The notes: generated by a model not told the origin, from the letters alone. A stretch of 64,000 bases of DNA from an uncultured Lachnospiraceae bacterium (GCA_902774915.1 CACYKH010000010.1:1-64000), one strand, 5' to 3'; counted from the first letter of the stretch, positions 15,460 to 25,513 are shown. Made by a program: numbers and translations.

Positions 15460-16917
15460 CTACTGTTTAGGAATACGGACTGTAACTGTAGTTCCTTCAT
15501 CAAGAGTACTATCTACTTTTATTCCGTAAGCTGCGCCGTATTGCATCTGAAGACGTTTTTCAACGTTTGCCATACCAAAACCATTTTGTTCTTCTACTAC
15601 TATATTTCCAGCTATAAGAGATTTGAGTCGTTCCAGTTCTTCTTCACTCATACCTTTTCCAGTATCCTGAACTGTGAAGACTATATCGTCTCCATCTTCA
15701 TTTCCAGTAACCTTTATGGAACCTCCACCACGCTTATTCTTTATTCCGTGATAGAGTGCATTTTCTACTATAGGCTGAAGGGTCAGCTTCTGAATATGAT
15801 ACTCAAGAATGCTTTCCTCAAAATCAATTTCAAAATCAAGAATATCCTGATATCTGTATCTCTGAATCTCCAGGTAGTTCTTAACGTGTTCTCTCTCATT
15901 CTGAATCGTGATCTCACTCTGGCCCTTACTAAGAGAGATTCTGAAGAAGCTTGAAAGCTCCTGAATTATCTGAATAGCCTTCTGGTTCTCTCCCGCCTCA
16001 GTCATCCATATGATGGCATCCAATGTATTGTAGAGGAAATGTGGATTGATCTGTTCCTGAAGAAGCCTCAACTCTGCATCCTTAGCATTCTCCTGTTCCT
16101 TATGAATATCTTCGACAAGAGTTTCAATCTCTTTAACCATGCTGTTAAAACTTTCTGCCAGAGTTTCCATCTCATCATTACTTTCCGGATGATAGGAAAC
16201 CGAGAAATCTCCACCAGCAAATTTTTCCGTCATATCCACAAGCTCTGTGATTGGTTCAGTAATATTCTTTGAAAGCTTCCAGGAAACAACATATATAAAT
16301 ACGATTATTATTATAAGAAGAATCACAAGAATTCTCATGGTGGTGAGAAGGCTGGCAGCCACATCTCTACGAAGCATTTCCATGTTTGTTGCTTCGTCAT
16401 AAATATATTTCTGGATGTCCTCCTGAATAAGAGATGTAAGCGTGCGGATGTTCATATCCAACATCTCCATATTCTCATCGTAGTGTCCACCCTCTTCTAC
16501 ATTTACAAGGATATCATCTACTCGCTCATCCAGGATTCCCAAAAGTCTTATCAGCGCATCCAGATCAGAACGCACATTTTGTTCTGTGGTTTTATCTCTT
16601 AAGTTTTCAAAATGCTTTTTAGCATCACTAATAAGAGCTTTAGGGTCTTCATCCTCGAGTTTCTTTTCAGGATCGGTCCAGTTTGCTGAACCTGTTATGA
16701 TCCTGTACATCATCTCGTCCATGGAATCCTTAAAGCTCATATTGTACTCATTTGCGCTTGTGATATTTCTTACCAGAAGATCGTACTCCTGATAATAGCT
16801 GTACATCCTTGTCACCGCAAAACATATAAGGATGATCAAAGGCACAACGCAAATCCATATGTATGAAACAAGCTTCGACTGAATCCTGCTCATTCTTTTT
16901 GTTTGTTTGTCCTTCAC
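15460..16917 (-). CDS. YesM-like sensor histidine kinase
   Basis: 485 residues. Membrane helices at about 15-35 and 190-212 flank an extracellular helical region. HAMP follows (about 212-265), then a short linker, the His_kinase block EQINPHFLYNTLDAI (phospho-acceptor His) and a C-terminal ATPase domain with VENALYHGIKN and TGKGMSEEEL. Its start overlaps the regulator's stop by four bases (ATGA). The small extracellular domain lacks a sugar-binding fold, consistent with sensing through the adjacent binding lipoprotein. Confidence 0.95.
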   Translation of the reverse strand: MKDKQTKRMSRIQSKLVSYIWICVVPLIILICFAVTRMYSYYQEYDLLVRNITSANEYNMSFKDSMDEMMYRIITGSANWTDPEKKLEDEDPKALISDAKKHFENLRDKTTEQNVRSDLDALIRLLGILDERVDDILVNVEEGGHYDENMEMLDMNIRTLTSLIQEDIQKYIYDEATNMEMLRRDVAASLLTTMRILVILLIIIIVFIYVVSWKLSKNITEPITELVDMTEKFAGGDFSVSYHPESNDEMETLAESFNSMVKEIETLVEDIHKEQENAKDAELRLLQEQINPHFLYNTLDAIIWMTEAGENQKAIQIIQELSSFFRISLSKGQSEITIQNEREHVKNYLEIQRYRYQDILDFEIDFEESILEYHIQKLTLQPIVENALYHGIKNKRGGGSIKVTGNEDGDDIVFTVQDTGKGMSEEELERLKSLIAGNIVVEEQNGFGMANVEKRLQMQYGAAYGIKVDSTLDEGTTVTVRIPKQ

Positions 16918-18611
16918 GATTCTTTCTTGATCCTTCTATATTCTTTTGGAGACATCCCCTGTGTCTTCTTAAATATGTAACTGAAATAATGAGGATCTCT
17001 ATAGCCAACCTCAAATCCTATTTCAGATGTCTTCATAGATGTACATGTCAGAAGATCTTTTGCCTTGTCCATTCTGACTGTTGTCAGATAATCTATGAAT
17101 GTATCTCCTGTTTCCTTTCGGAAAATTGCACTAAAGTGATTGGAGCTTACATTTACGCTAGAAGCCACAAACTGAAGGGACATATCATCATTCTGATAAT
17201 TATCCTGTATGTACTTCTTAGCCTTTTCGATTATCTCTGTATACTTCTTATCTGATAACTGATTTCTGTAATCGATCATCAGTCTGAGAAGGTCTTTTAT
17301 ATAATTCTTGGAAGCATCCACATTCTCAATATATTTAACAGGATCACTCAGATCACCCAGCATTTCCGGCGCCTTATCCTTATCAATTCCAAGTCCATCC
17401 AGGAAAGTAATGGAACTGATGAGTGACTCTACCAAAACATATTGACGGAACATTATAGAACGAATAGCTTCTTCGCCCATTCCCACGAAGTATTCATCAA
17501 CCAGATCATCCACCTCAGAAAGAGTTCCACTCTTAAGGAAGTTGTAGATAGTCTTCTGAGAAATAAGCTTAGTATCAACTGATTTGATATCAAGCTTATT
17601 AATATCAAGATGTTCCATGTTAATGTTATCAGGAGAAGCATCCTTCTCAGCCTTCAGGCTCTCTCCAATCTTGTCGCCAGCTTCATCCTCGTCGCCAAAG
17701 AAAATGCGACTGTCATCACACATGAACCTTTCAGCAAATTTACGGCTGGCATCTACGTAAGAACGATTAACATCTCTAATCCTTTCTACCGGCTTACCAA
17801 CTGAAATAAAAAATATACGATCAGCATATTCTGTCATAAGGTCCTTGATCTTGTTTATGCCTTCTTCAATATTCTTTTCGAGCTCTTCTTTCGAATCAGC
17901 TTTCTCTAGGAAGCAAAGAACATCTCCAACCTGATCATAAAGATAAACATGCCCTTTATCCGAATATATTTCTCTTATCTTTGCATATATTTCTTCGGTT
18001 ATACCTGAATACTCATTAATCTCTCCAACACTTTCATTCCTTGGAAAGACCTGCATAAGAGCTATGGCATAAAATGCAGCCGTTATATCAATATCAAGTT
18101 CTCTGCCTCTGCCCAAAGATTCCTGCATGGAAAGCTTTCCATCTATCATATCGTGGATAAACTTCTGTCTTTCCAGAATCTTTATTTCTTCTCTGTCCCG
18201 GATGTACCTTTCGCGGGCTTCTTCTTCCTGTTTTTCTGTCTTAATGGAATCTGCAATCTTACGAAGTTCCTGTATGAGATTCTCACCGGAAACCGGCTTT
18301 AAAATGTATTCTTCAACACCTATACTGATGGCCTGCTTTGCATAATTAAAATCATCATATCCACTAAGGACAAGAATCTTAATATTCGGAAGCTCCTTCT
18401 TAACCAGCTTTGAAAGCTCCAGTCCATCCATAAAAGGCATACGTATATCCGTGATAAGAATATCAGGCTTGGTCTTCAGAATCTTAGGAAATGCAACTTC
18501 CCCATCTCCTGCTTCACCAACAAGTTCAAAATCGTTGGCTTCCCAGTTAACTGACTTCTTAACACCTTCGCGGATTGCATATTCATCTTCAACGAGAAAA
18601 ACCTTAATCAT
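16914..18611 (-). CDS. YesN-like response regulator with AraC DNA-binding domain
   Basis: 565 residues. Receiver domain 1-120 with acceptor D55 in LITDIRMPFMDGLEL, a long central region, and a C-terminal AraC-type double helix-turn-helix (about 465-562) ending YFSYIFKKTQGMSPKEYRRI. It is the partner of the kinase it overlaps. Likely targets are the sugar transporter and kinase/araD operon around it. It lies eight bases after araD, so all five genes from the FGGY kinase to the second binding protein look like one transcript. Confidence 0.95.
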   Translation of the reverse strand: MIKVFLVEDEYAIREGVKKSVNWEANDFELVGEAGDGEVAFPKILKTKPDILITDIRMPFMDGLELSKLVKKELPNIKILVLSGYDDFNYAKQAISIGVEEYILKPVSGENLIQELRKIADSIKTEKQEEEARERYIRDREEIKILERQKFIHDMIDGKLSMQESLGRGRELDIDITAAFYAIALMQVFPRNESVGEINEYSGITEEIYAKIREIYSDKGHVYLYDQVGDVLCFLEKADSKEELEKNIEEGINKIKDLMTEYADRIFFISVGKPVERIRDVNRSYVDASRKFAERFMCDDSRIFFGDEDEAGDKIGESLKAEKDASPDNINMEHLDINKLDIKSVDTKLISQKTIYNFLKSGTLSEVDDLVDEYFVGMGEEAIRSIMFRQYVLVESLISSITFLDGLGIDKDKAPEMLGDLSDPVKYIENVDASKNYIKDLLRLMIDYRNQLSDKKYTEIIEKAKKYIQDNYQNDDMSLQFVASSVNVSSNHFSAIFRKETGDTFIDYLTTVRMDKAKDLLTCTSMKTSEIGFEVGYRDPHYFSYIFKKTQGMSPKEYRRIKKES

Positions 18612-18619
18612 ATATCCCC

Positions 18620-19315
18620 CTAGTTTTGACCATAATAAGCATTCTCGCCATGCTTACGGAAGAAATGCTTATCTCTGATGCAGTCCGGAGCTACCTTCAC
18701 ATCCGGATTGATCAGTTCAGTCTTAAGTGCCATCTTGGCTACTTCTTCTAATACTACTGCATTATGAACAGCCTCGGCAGCATCCTTACCCCAGGTAAAA
18801 GGACCATGATTGGTACAAAGAACACCTGGTGTATACATTGGGTTAAGTCCTCTCTCATCAAAGGTTTCGATGATCACAAGACCTGTGTTCTTCTCATATT
18901 CTCCATTTATTTCTTCCGGTGTGAGACTTCTTGCACAAGGAATCTCTCCATAGAAGTAGTCAGCATGAGTTGTTCCATAAAGTGGAATGCTTCTACCAGC
19001 CTGTGCCCAGGAGGTTGCTTCAGGAGAATGAGTGTGAACTATACCGCCTATCTCTTCATATCTTTTATAAAGTTCCAGATGAGTTGGTGTATCTGAGGAA
19101 GGTTTATATTTTCCTTCAACCTTATTTCCCTCTAGATCCATAACAACCATATCATCTGGTGACATTGTATCATAATCTACGCCACTTGGCTTTATAACAA
19201 ATAAATTTGTAGTTCTGTCTATAGCGCTTACATTTCCCCAGGTATATGTAACCAGCCCTCTCTTTGGCAGTTCCATATTAGCCTCGTAAACCTTTATCTT
19301 AAGTTCTTCTAACAT
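18620..19315 (-). CDS. araD: L-ribulose-5-phosphate 4-epimerase
   Basis: 231 residues, the usual AraD length. Class II aldolase fold with zinc histidines in [18 protein letters not shown] and the later [25 protein letters not shown] is the phosphate-binding region. It interconverts L-ribulose-5-phosphate and D-xylulose-5-phosphate, feeding arabinose carbon into the pentose phosphate pathway. It lies between the FGGY kinase and the response regulator. L-arabinose isomerase (araA) is not in the window. Confidence 0.95.
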   Translation of the reverse strand: MLEELKIKVYEANMELPKRGLVTYTWGNVSAIDRTTNLFVIKPSGVDYDTMSPDDMVVMDLEGNKVEGKYKPSSDTPTHLELYKRYEEIGGIVHTHSPEATSWAQAGRSIPLYGTTHADYFYGEIPCARSLTPEEINGEYEKNTGLVIIETFDERGLNPMYTPGVLCTNHGPFTWGKDAAEAVHNAVVLEEVAKMALKTELINPDVKVAPDCIRDKHFFRKHGENAYYGQN

Positions 19316-19347
19316 AATGCGTCCTTTCCGAAAAGTTTTATCTATTA

Positions 19348-20934
19348 TTACAAAACATCAACTGCAGCTTTCTCAATAGGAATGCTGGCTTTAAATGCCT
19401 TCATGAATTCATCAAATCCCTGAACCTCAGCAGCATCCGCTGTGATTGTTGTTCCTTCTTCGCCTGCAAATATTTTATCACTTAAGTAATCTGATAGCGA
19501 GCCCGAATCCACATTCATAAGATACAGGGCAAGCACTGCCATTCCCCAGGCTCCGCCTTCACCAGCAGTCTCCATTACTGTGATAGGACCACCTGTTGCA
19601 GCAGACATTATTCTCTGTCCTACTTCCTTAGTCTTAAAGAATCCTCCATGGCCGTAAAGCTTATCAACCTTAACATCCTCTTCCTTGAGAAGAATATCCA
19701 GACCAACCTTAAGAGTACTTACTGCAGAATAAAGATGCAATCTCATAAAGTTTGCAAATGTGAAGTTTGCATTTATCTTTCTCGCAAATACAGGGCGTCC
19801 CTCATCAAAACCTGTAACTGGCTCACCAGAGAAATAATTGAAGCCCATAAGTCCGCCACAATCAGCATCTCCATCCAAAGCAGCCTTAAAGAGTGTTGTA
19901 TAAAGCTTATCTGTATCAACCTCTGCACCAATCGCTGCTGAATACTCACGGAAGATATTAGCCCATGCGTTTATATCTGAAGTACAGTTGTTGCAGTGAA
20001 CCATGGCAACATCATCGCCAACAGGTGTTGTAACAACATCTATTTCTTCATGAACCTTGCTGAGTGCCTTTTCCATAACAACCATAGCAAAGATAGAGGT
20101 ACCAGCTGAAACATTTCCTGTTCTTACAGCCACGCTGTTTGTAGCAACCATACCTGTTCCAGCATCTCCTTCAGGTGGGCACATTGGAATTCCAGCCTCA
20201 AGATTTCCGCTTACATCCAGCTTAGCAGCACCTTCAGCTGAAAGTGTTCCAGCTGACTCTCCAGCCACAAGAACCTTTGGAAGGATTCCTCTGATATCCC
20301 AGTCAAATGAATAAGGAGCAAGAAGCTTGCTATATTTATCCAGATACTCAGCATTATAATTTCTAGTCGTACTATCAATTGGGAACATTCCAGATGCATC
20401 TCCAACTCCCAGAACCTTTTCACCACTGAGCTGCCAGTGAATGTAACCTGCAAGTGTTGTAAAGAAGGTAATGTCCTTTACATGCTCTTCTTTATTCAGG
20501 ATTGCCTGATGAAGATGAGCTATGCTCCAGCGCTGTGGAATATTAAAACCAAATTCTTTAGTCAGCTCTGCTGCAGCTTCTTCTGTAATTGTATTTCTCC
20601 ATGTTCTGAATGGAACAAGAAGATTATCATCCTTATCAAATGCCATATAGCCGTGCATCATAGCACTAAAACCAATGGCTCCAACCTTTTTAATAGTAAC
20701 CCCATATTGATCCTGAACGTCCTTCAGAAGATCTGCGTACGCATCCTGAAGTCCCTTCCAGATCATATCCAGACTGTAAGTCCAGATTCCATCTACATAC
20801 TGGTTCTCCCAGGCAAATCCTCCCTGAGCAATTGGCAGACCCTTATCATCCACCATAACCGCCTTGATCCTTGTTGAACCAAATTCTATTCCTATTGCAG
20901 TTTTACCTGCTTCTATAAGTTCTTTTGTTCCCAT
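19348..20934 (-). CDS. FGGY-family pentulokinase, likely L-ribulokinase
   Basis: 528 residues from the ATG at 20932-20934, supported by AAGGAG upstream; the upstream ATG at 20967 has no such site. The N-terminal FGGY fold opens with [14 protein letters not shown] and has [13 protein letters not shown]; the C-terminal half carries [12 protein letters not shown] and [14 protein letters not shown] for ATP binding. Direct linkage to araD points to L-ribulose as substrate, but the protein is not close to classical AraB in the parts I can judge, so xylulose or another ketopentose remains possible. It is the first gene of the minus-strand sugar operon, divergent from the sugar-sensing cyclase. Confidence 0.85.
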   Translation of the reverse strand: MGTKELIEAGKTAIGIEFGSTRIKAVMVDDKGLPIAQGGFAWENQYVDGIWTYSLDMIWKGLQDAYADLLKDVQDQYGVTIKKVGAIGFSAMMHGYMAFDKDDNLLVPFRTWRNTITEEAAAELTKEFGFNIPQRWSIAHLHQAILNKEEHVKDITFFTTLAGYIHWQLSGEKVLGVGDASGMFPIDSTTRNYNAEYLDKYSKLLAPYSFDWDIRGILPKVLVAGESAGTLSAEGAAKLDVSGNLEAGIPMCPPEGDAGTGMVATNSVAVRTGNVSAGTSIFAMVVMEKALSKVHEEIDVVTTPVGDDVAMVHCNNCTSDINAWANIFREYSAAIGAEVDTDKLYTTLFKAALDGDADCGGLMGFNYFSGEPVTGFDEGRPVFARKINANFTFANFMRLHLYSAVSTLKVGLDILLKEEDVKVDKLYGHGGFFKTKEVGQRIMSAATGGPITVMETAGEGGAWGMAVLALYLMNVDSGSLSDYLSDKIFAGEEGTTITADAAEVQGFDEFMKAFKASIPIEKAAVDVL

Positions 20935-21076
20935 CTTTTGTCTTCTCCTTTCGACATAATAAATCATTTTAATTCTATCATTTTCCCAGCGGTTATTAAA
21001 TGTAAATTCTTATCCAAAATTGTTGATTTTTTCTTAAATATATAAAGCTTTTTGTTCTGTTTTTTTTACTCTAACG

Positions 21077-21085
21077 TGTTATAAT
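21077..21085 (+). promoter_or_regulatory. Extended -10 promoter of the sugar-sensing diguanylate cyclase
   Basis: TGTTATAAT is an extended -10 (TG-n-TATAAT) 35 bases before the start codon at 21121. No good -35 is seen, as expected for this promoter type. The AT-rich 186-base gap also has to hold the divergent promoter of the FGGY kinase operon. Confidence 0.55.
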
Positions 21086-21120
21086 AAAGTTGCTTGTAAT
21101 TTATACTAAAGAGGCAGGAA

Positions 21121-23049
21121 ATGAGCAGACGTAAAGTTGCGGTATTCACCGCTAGTATCTATCAGGATATGTCCAAAGAAACTCAATATGGAATAATCCA
21201 GGCCGCCAGGAGAAATGATATAAAGCTTACATTCTTTACAAGCTTTAGCGATAATTTCTCACGTCAACAGTTTGAACGTTACAGAAACTACGACAGCGGT
21301 GATTTTGCTGTGTTCAGCTTACCGGATCTTAGTTCCTACGACGGACTTATCTCCCTTGATACATATATGCCTGACCTCTATATAGAGCCTCTAAATGAGC
21401 TTAAAGCAAAAGCCCAGTGTCCAGTAGTTACTCTGGGTGAAGAAAGAGATTTTACCTACAACGTCATAAATGATCAGGACAGATCTCTCATGGAGCTTAT
21501 CGAACATCTTATAATCGAACACGGATGCACAGATATATTTCACGTTTCAGGAAAACCTGAGCTTGAATTTTCTCAAAAAAGAATTGAGATATTTAAAGAA
21601 ACTCTTGCGAAGCATAATCTTCCAAATGGGGATGACAAAATAGTAACAGGCGATCTTTGGTATGACTGTGGCGACAGAGTTGTTGATGAGATTCTGAAGG
21701 CATATTCAAATAATGCGAGTAAGCTTCTGCCAGATGCTATCGTTTGTGCAAATGATTATTCAGCACTTGGTGTAATAAAGGCACTTAAGAAGAGGGGCTA
21801 TAGGATACCTGAAGATGTTCTTGTAACCGGATACGATAATGTTTATCAATCCATGTACAACACCCCATCTCTTACTACTTCTGCCCAGCCATTTAGTCAG
21901 GTTGGTAATGACGGAATTAATATCCTTGTAAATCTTTGGAATGGCAAAGAGGTCGAAAGAACAACCAAAGAACCAGGCATACTTATGAAACGTCAGTCCT
22001 GTGGTTGTACTCCAACAAAGCTTTATAAACAGGATTCTCTCAGAGATGAATTTGAAGCCCGCATTTTACGACTTGGAGATTTAGCTCAGACAAATACAAA
22101 CCTTATTATGGGTGTTAATAGTTCAGAAACAGCTTTCGAGCTCTTCAATGAGATTGAACAGAACTGTCTTAGAAATACCGGCTTCAGTAATGCCGTTCTC
22201 TGCCTTATGAAAGGCTGGGAAAACCACGTGGTAGTTACAGACAGAGATCAGATTAAAGATGAGAAATTCGAAGTTGTCTGTGGAATGTACAATAATAAGC
22301 CTATCAGGCGTCAATGGATGAAAGCAGGTCAGCTTCTTCCAGAAGAAATGGAAAATGATCCAGAACCTTATTTCATTTTCCCTATTCATAACCTGCAATA
22401 CTTCATGGGTTATTTCATAGTATCTCCTGATCTCGAGAAACTTAACCAGCTTAATATTAAATCCTGGCTGGTCAATATCAGTTCAATGCTTGAGAACTGG
22501 CGTATCAAACAAGAGCTTAAGGTCTCAGTTGAGAGACTCCGCAATCTCTATATCACCGATATGCTTACAGGTCTTTATAACAGGCGTGGATTTAACCTTT
22601 ATTTCAACGACTTTTATGATGAATGCATTTCCTCAAAGACTGAGCTTGTAACATTCCTTGTGGATATGGATAATCTAAAGATAACAAATGATAATTATGG
22701 TCACGATGAAGGCGACTATTGCTTATGCACTATCGCCAACGCTTTGCAGGACTCTACCACTGGAGACGAGATCTGTGTAAGAACTGGCGGCGATGAGTTT
22801 GTAGTCCTCGCAAAGAATTATACTGATGAGCGAATTAAAGAATACATCAAAAATGTTAAGGATAACATTGAGAAGAAACGAACTGATGATAAAAAAGAAT
22901 TCAGTATCGATGTAAGTATTGGCTACTACGCAAATATCCCTCAGGAAGATGATAAGAGAAGTATCAATGACATCTCCGAGGAATACCTGAGATTTGCAGA
23001 TAGGGAAATGTATAAAGAGAAAAAAGCACATAAACAGGCTAAGAAATAA
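21121..23049 (+). CDS. LacI-type sugar-binding domain fused to GGDEF (cytoplasmic diguanylate cyclase)
   Basis: 642 residues, no signal peptide and no membrane segment. Residues 1-300 form a type I periplasmic-binding/LacI-like ligand domain, with DAIVCANDYSALGVIKALKKRGYRIPEDVLVTGYDN typical of LacI/GalR effector domains but no helix-turn-helix in front. A variable region (about 310-465) and a short helix lead to GGDEF (about 478-635), with DMLTGLYNRRGF and RTGGDEF intact. The RxxD inhibitory site is TxxD. It should make c-di-GMP in response to an intracellular sugar. It reads away from the pentose operon and ends at a terminator shared with rnhA. Confidence 0.9.
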   Translation: MSRRKVAVFTASIYQDMSKETQYGIIQAARRNDIKLTFFTSFSDNFSRQQFERYRNYDSGDFAVFSLPDLSSYDGLISLDTYMPDLYIEPLNELKAKAQCPVVTLGEERDFTYNVINDQDRSLMELIEHLIIEHGCTDIFHVSGKPELEFSQKRIEIFKETLAKHNLPNGDDKIVTGDLWYDCGDRVVDEILKAYSNNASKLLPDAIVCANDYSALGVIKALKKRGYRIPEDVLVTGYDNVYQSMYNTPSLTTSAQPFSQVGNDGINILVNLWNGKEVERTTKEPGILMKRQSCGCTPTKLYKQDSLRDEFEARILRLGDLAQTNTNLIMGVNSSETAFELFNEIEQNCLRNTGFSNAVLCLMKGWENHVVVTDRDQIKDEKFEVVCGMYNNKPIRRQWMKAGQLLPEEMENDPEPYFIFPIHNLQYFMGYFIVSPDLEKLNQLNIKSWLVNISSMLENWRIKQELKVSVERLRNLYITDMLTGLYNRRGFNLYFNDFYDECISSKTELVTFLVDMDNLKITNDNYGHDEGDYCLCTIANALQDSTTGDEICVRTGGDEFVVLAKNYTDERIKEYIKNVKDNIEKKRTDDKKEFSIDVSIGYYANIPQEDDKRSINDISEEYLRFADREMYKEKKAHKQAKK

Positions 23050-23085
23050 AAGCACTGAGAATCCTAGATTCCCAGTGCTTTTTTA
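23050..23085. terminator. Terminator of the cyclase gene, shared with rnhA
   Basis: AAGCACTG (23050-23057) pairs with CAGTGCTT (23073-23080), with inner GAAT/ATTC pairing, followed on the plus strand by TTTTTA and preceded by AAATAAA. It overlaps the last codons of rnhA, so both convergent genes can use it. Confidence 0.75.
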
Positions 23086-23687
23086 GCAAGCTCGTCAGCA
23101 CGTTCATTTCCAATATCGCCTGAATGTCCCTTTACCTTATGGAAGTGGACTTTAAGACGTAATTTTATCGAATCGTAAAACGCCTTATAATTAATTGTTC
23201 CAGACTTGTTTGTCTGCCAGCTTCCATTTGCCCAATTTTCAATTCCAGCGTAATCATAATAAATATCTATACTCTTGATATCATGCTCCAACGCATAAGA
23301 CATTGCGTGCATGGCACCTTCAATCTCACCGGCCACATTTCGCATCAGGCTCATTTCTTCATCAGAAAACTTCTCGCAGTTTTCTACAATCTTCTCTCCA
23401 TCATAGAGAAGCATACCATAGGAATATTCACCTGTGGATTCGTTGTAGCTTCCATCTACATATGCAATAGCCTGACTCTTCATCTTAAGCTTTAAGAATG
23501 GAATAAGTTTAACCTGCTTTGATACATTTTCTTTTTCTTCCCCAAGAAACTCCCGAGCTTCTTCTATAGTTCCAAAGCCCTTAAATATTGCTCCAGGAAA
23601 ACCAAGAACATTATCTTTACACTCATCCCATGATTCGTAAATTCCAGGATTAACTCCTTTTTTTACGGCATAATACTTACCTGCCAT
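23064..23687 (-). CDS. rnhA: Ribonuclease HI with N-terminal hybrid-binding domain
   Basis: 207 residues from the ATG at 23685-23687 (GGGGAAG upstream). Residues 1-45, with YYAVKKGVNPGIYESWDECK, form the viroplasmin-like RNA/DNA hybrid-binding domain seen in eukaryotic-type RNase H1 and many Firmicutes. The catalytic domain begins at AIAYVDGSYN, with later acidic residues in VAGEIEGAMHAM, SIDIYYDY and VKGHSGDIGNERADELAKKA. It removes RNA from RNA/DNA hybrids. It ends at the terminator shared with the cyclase gene and is divergent from hslO. Confidence 0.95.
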   Translation of the reverse strand: MAGKYYAVKKGVNPGIYESWDECKDNVLGFPGAIFKGFGTIEEAREFLGEEKENVSKQVKLIPFLKLKMKSQAIAYVDGSYNESTGEYSYGMLLYDGEKIVENCEKFSDEEMSLMRNVAGEIEGAMHAMSYALEHDIKSIDIYYDYAGIENWANGSWQTNKSGTINYKAFYDSIKLRLKVHFHKVKGHSGDIGNERADELAKKALGI

Positions 23688-23780
23688 AACTTCCCCTTTC
23701 AAATTAAAAATCCTTTTCTTTCGAGAAGGATAACGCCAAAAACATGATTAATTATACCACCTGTTAATTATTATTATCAA

Positions 23781-23810
23781 TTGCATTTACTTATAGGTTA
23801 GTGATACAAT
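23781..23810 (+). promoter_or_regulatory. Promoter of hslO
   Basis: TTGCAT (23781-23786) and TACAAT (23805-23810) are spaced by 18 bases, about 50 bases before the hslO start. A hairpin ATCCTTTTC-TTTC-GAGAAGGAT-like element lies near 23711-23731 on the rnhA side of the same gap. Confidence 0.55.
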
Positions 23811-23860
23811 GCAGTGAGTTGCCCGAAAGTGGCGCTAATCAGAATCTAAGGAGCCTTAAT

Positions 23861-24748
23861 ATGAAGGACTATATAGTTAGAGGAATGGCCGCAGGAAATG
23901 AAATTCGTTTTCTGGCCGCATATACAAGAGAAACTGTTGAGACTGCAAGGACAACACATAATCTAAGTCCGGTATGCTCTGCCGCCCTTGGCAGACTTCT
24001 TACAGGCGGTGCACTTATGGGTGCCATGTGTAAAAATGAGGATGATGTACTCACCCTTAAAATAAATGGTACCGGTCCAGCAAAGTCACTTACAGTTACA
24101 GCTGATGCACATTCAAACGTAAAGGGTATTATCTACAACAATGCAGTTGATCTTCCACTTAAGGAAAATGGTCATCTGGATGTAGGCGGTGCCATAGGCA
24201 GCGGAACTCTCGTAGTAATAAGAGATGAAGGTCCAGGAGAACCATACGTTGGTCAGACAGCTCTGGTAAGCGGAGAAATCGGTGAAGATTTGACCTACTA
24301 TTTTGCAGAAAGCGAGCAGATACCTACTTCTGTAGGTCTGGGCGTACTGGTAGATAGAGATTTCAGTATTAAACATGCCGGCGGATTCATCATTCAGCTT
24401 CTGCCATTCGCATCTGAAGAAACAATATCAAAACTTGAAAACAGTCTGGCGAATGTTCAGTCAGTTACAGACTACTTCAACAAGGGAATGACTCCAGAAG
24501 AAATGATGAGAGATATCATCGGCGAAAAGGTATTCGGATCAGATATAATGATAGAGGAAACTGTGGATACCCAGTACCACTGCAACTGCAGCAGGGAAAG
24601 AGTCACAAAAGCTCTTATAAGTATTGGTAAGGATGAGCTGAAATCCATGATAGATGATGGCGAACCAGTAAATCTTCATTGCGACTTCTGTAATACAGAT
24701 TATGAATTCACCATCCCTGAGATTCAGGAAATATACAACAGTCTATAA
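23861..24748 (+). CDS. hslO: Hsp33 redox-regulated chaperone
   Basis: 295 residues from the ATG at 23861, chosen because GGAG lies about seven bases upstream and homologues begin at MKDYIVRG. The upstream in-frame ATG at 23801 falls in the promoter. The C-terminal zinc-binding redox switch is complete: CNC (about 241-243) and CDFC (about 274-277). Oxidative stress releases zinc and activates the holdase. It is a stand-alone gene between its own promoter and a bidirectional terminator. Confidence 0.95.
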   Translation: MKDYIVRGMAAGNEIRFLAAYTRETVETARTTHNLSPVCSAALGRLLTGGALMGAMCKNEDDVLTLKINGTGPAKSLTVTADAHSNVKGIIYNNAVDLPLKENGHLDVGGAIGSGTLVVIRDEGPGEPYVGQTALVSGEIGEDLTYYFAESEQIPTSVGLGVLVDRDFSIKHAGGFIIQLLPFASEETISKLENSLANVQSVTDYFNKGMTPEEMMRDIIGEKVFGSDIMIEETVDTQYHCNCSRERVTKALISIGKDELKSMIDDGEPVNLHCDFCNTDYEFTIPEIQEIYNSL

Positions 24749-24758
24749 ATAATCTATA

Positions 24759-24789
24759 AAAAAACTGAGGATTTAGTCCTCAGTTTTTT
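24759..24789. terminator. Bidirectional terminator between hslO and queH
   Basis: AAAACTGAGG and CCTCAGTTTT form a perfect stem around a seven-base loop, with A and T runs on both sides. It overlaps the queH stop. Confidence 0.85.
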
Positions 24790-25444
24790 GATTCTTCTTT
24801 TTATCTCGGTCACGCTTTGAAAATATACAACCACAATAATCCTGCCTATACAGGCCATATTCTTCAGAAAGCTCAATAGACCTTTTATATCCATTCTTTT
24901 TCTTAAAATCACTAAAGAGAAAAATCGGAACCTTTTTGCCTACCCCTTCCTCTTCCATTTCACGTCGCATCTGGTTTTCCAGTTCCATTCCTATTTCGTT
25001 CAGCCAGCTGGCAACCTTATAAGGACTAATGGAAAGTGTTGTGGAGAAATAATCAAAGCCATGAGACTGAGCATATTCAGCAGTCTTCCTAAGTCTTAGC
25101 TTATAGCAGTCATAGCATCTCTCACCTCTTTCAGGCAGCTCCTCTCTTCCCTTAGCCATCTCATAGAAAACCTCGGGTTCATAATCCCCTTCGATAATAC
25201 TCACATCTCTGGCAAACGGAGCCTCCTTTGTAAACCTGATCAGTTCATCCAGACGCTTATCATATTCCTGTCTTTCATCTATATTTGGATTATAAAAATA
25301 AACAGAAATATCAAAATAGCCCTCCAGCACCTCTAAACAGTGAGAACTACAAGGACAACAACATGCCTGAAGCAATAAAGTAGGCTTAGTTTCTTTATCT
25401 TCAACATTTTTTAATTGTTTTTCAAATTCCTGATAATAATTCAT
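24773..25444 (-). CDS. queH: QueH epoxyqueuosine reductase
   Basis: 223 residues, DUF208/QueH family. The cysteine pattern is complete: LLLQACCCPCSSHC near residues 28-36, ERCYDCYKLRL (C110, C113) and YRQDYCGCIFS near the C-terminus. These hold an iron-sulfur cluster and a further metal site. QueH reduces epoxyqueuosine in tRNA to queuosine, replacing QueG in many Firmicutes. queF of the same pathway lies at 31476. It is transcribed alone, ending in the shared terminator. Confidence 0.95.
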   Translation of the reverse strand: MNYYQEFEKQLKNVEDKETKPTLLLQACCCPCSSHCLEVLEGYFDISVYFYNPNIDERQEYDKRLDELIRFTKEAPFARDVSIIEGDYEPEVFYEMAKGREELPERGERCYDCYKLRLRKTAEYAQSHGFDYFSTTLSISPYKVASWLNEIGMELENQMRREMEEEGVGKKVPIFLFSDFKKKNGYKRSIELSEEYGLYRQDYCGCIFSKRDRDKKKNQKTED

Positions 25445-25484
25445 TTTTTTATCTATTATTTACAATTCTGTATAATTTTACTAG

Positions 25485-25513
25485 TTGACTTTGTATAACT
25501 TATACAATATACT
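25485..25513 (+). promoter_or_regulatory. Strong promoter of the 77-residue protein gene
   Basis: TTGACT (25485-25490), 17-base spacing, TATACT (25508-25513). The start codon follows at 25550 behind AAGGAGG, so the gene should be well expressed. Confidence 0.75.

Noticed and set aside
18620..20934. L-arabinose isomerase (araA) expected in this cluster
   Set aside because: No matching frame on either strand; the gene must lie elsewhere or the sugar enters as a ketose.
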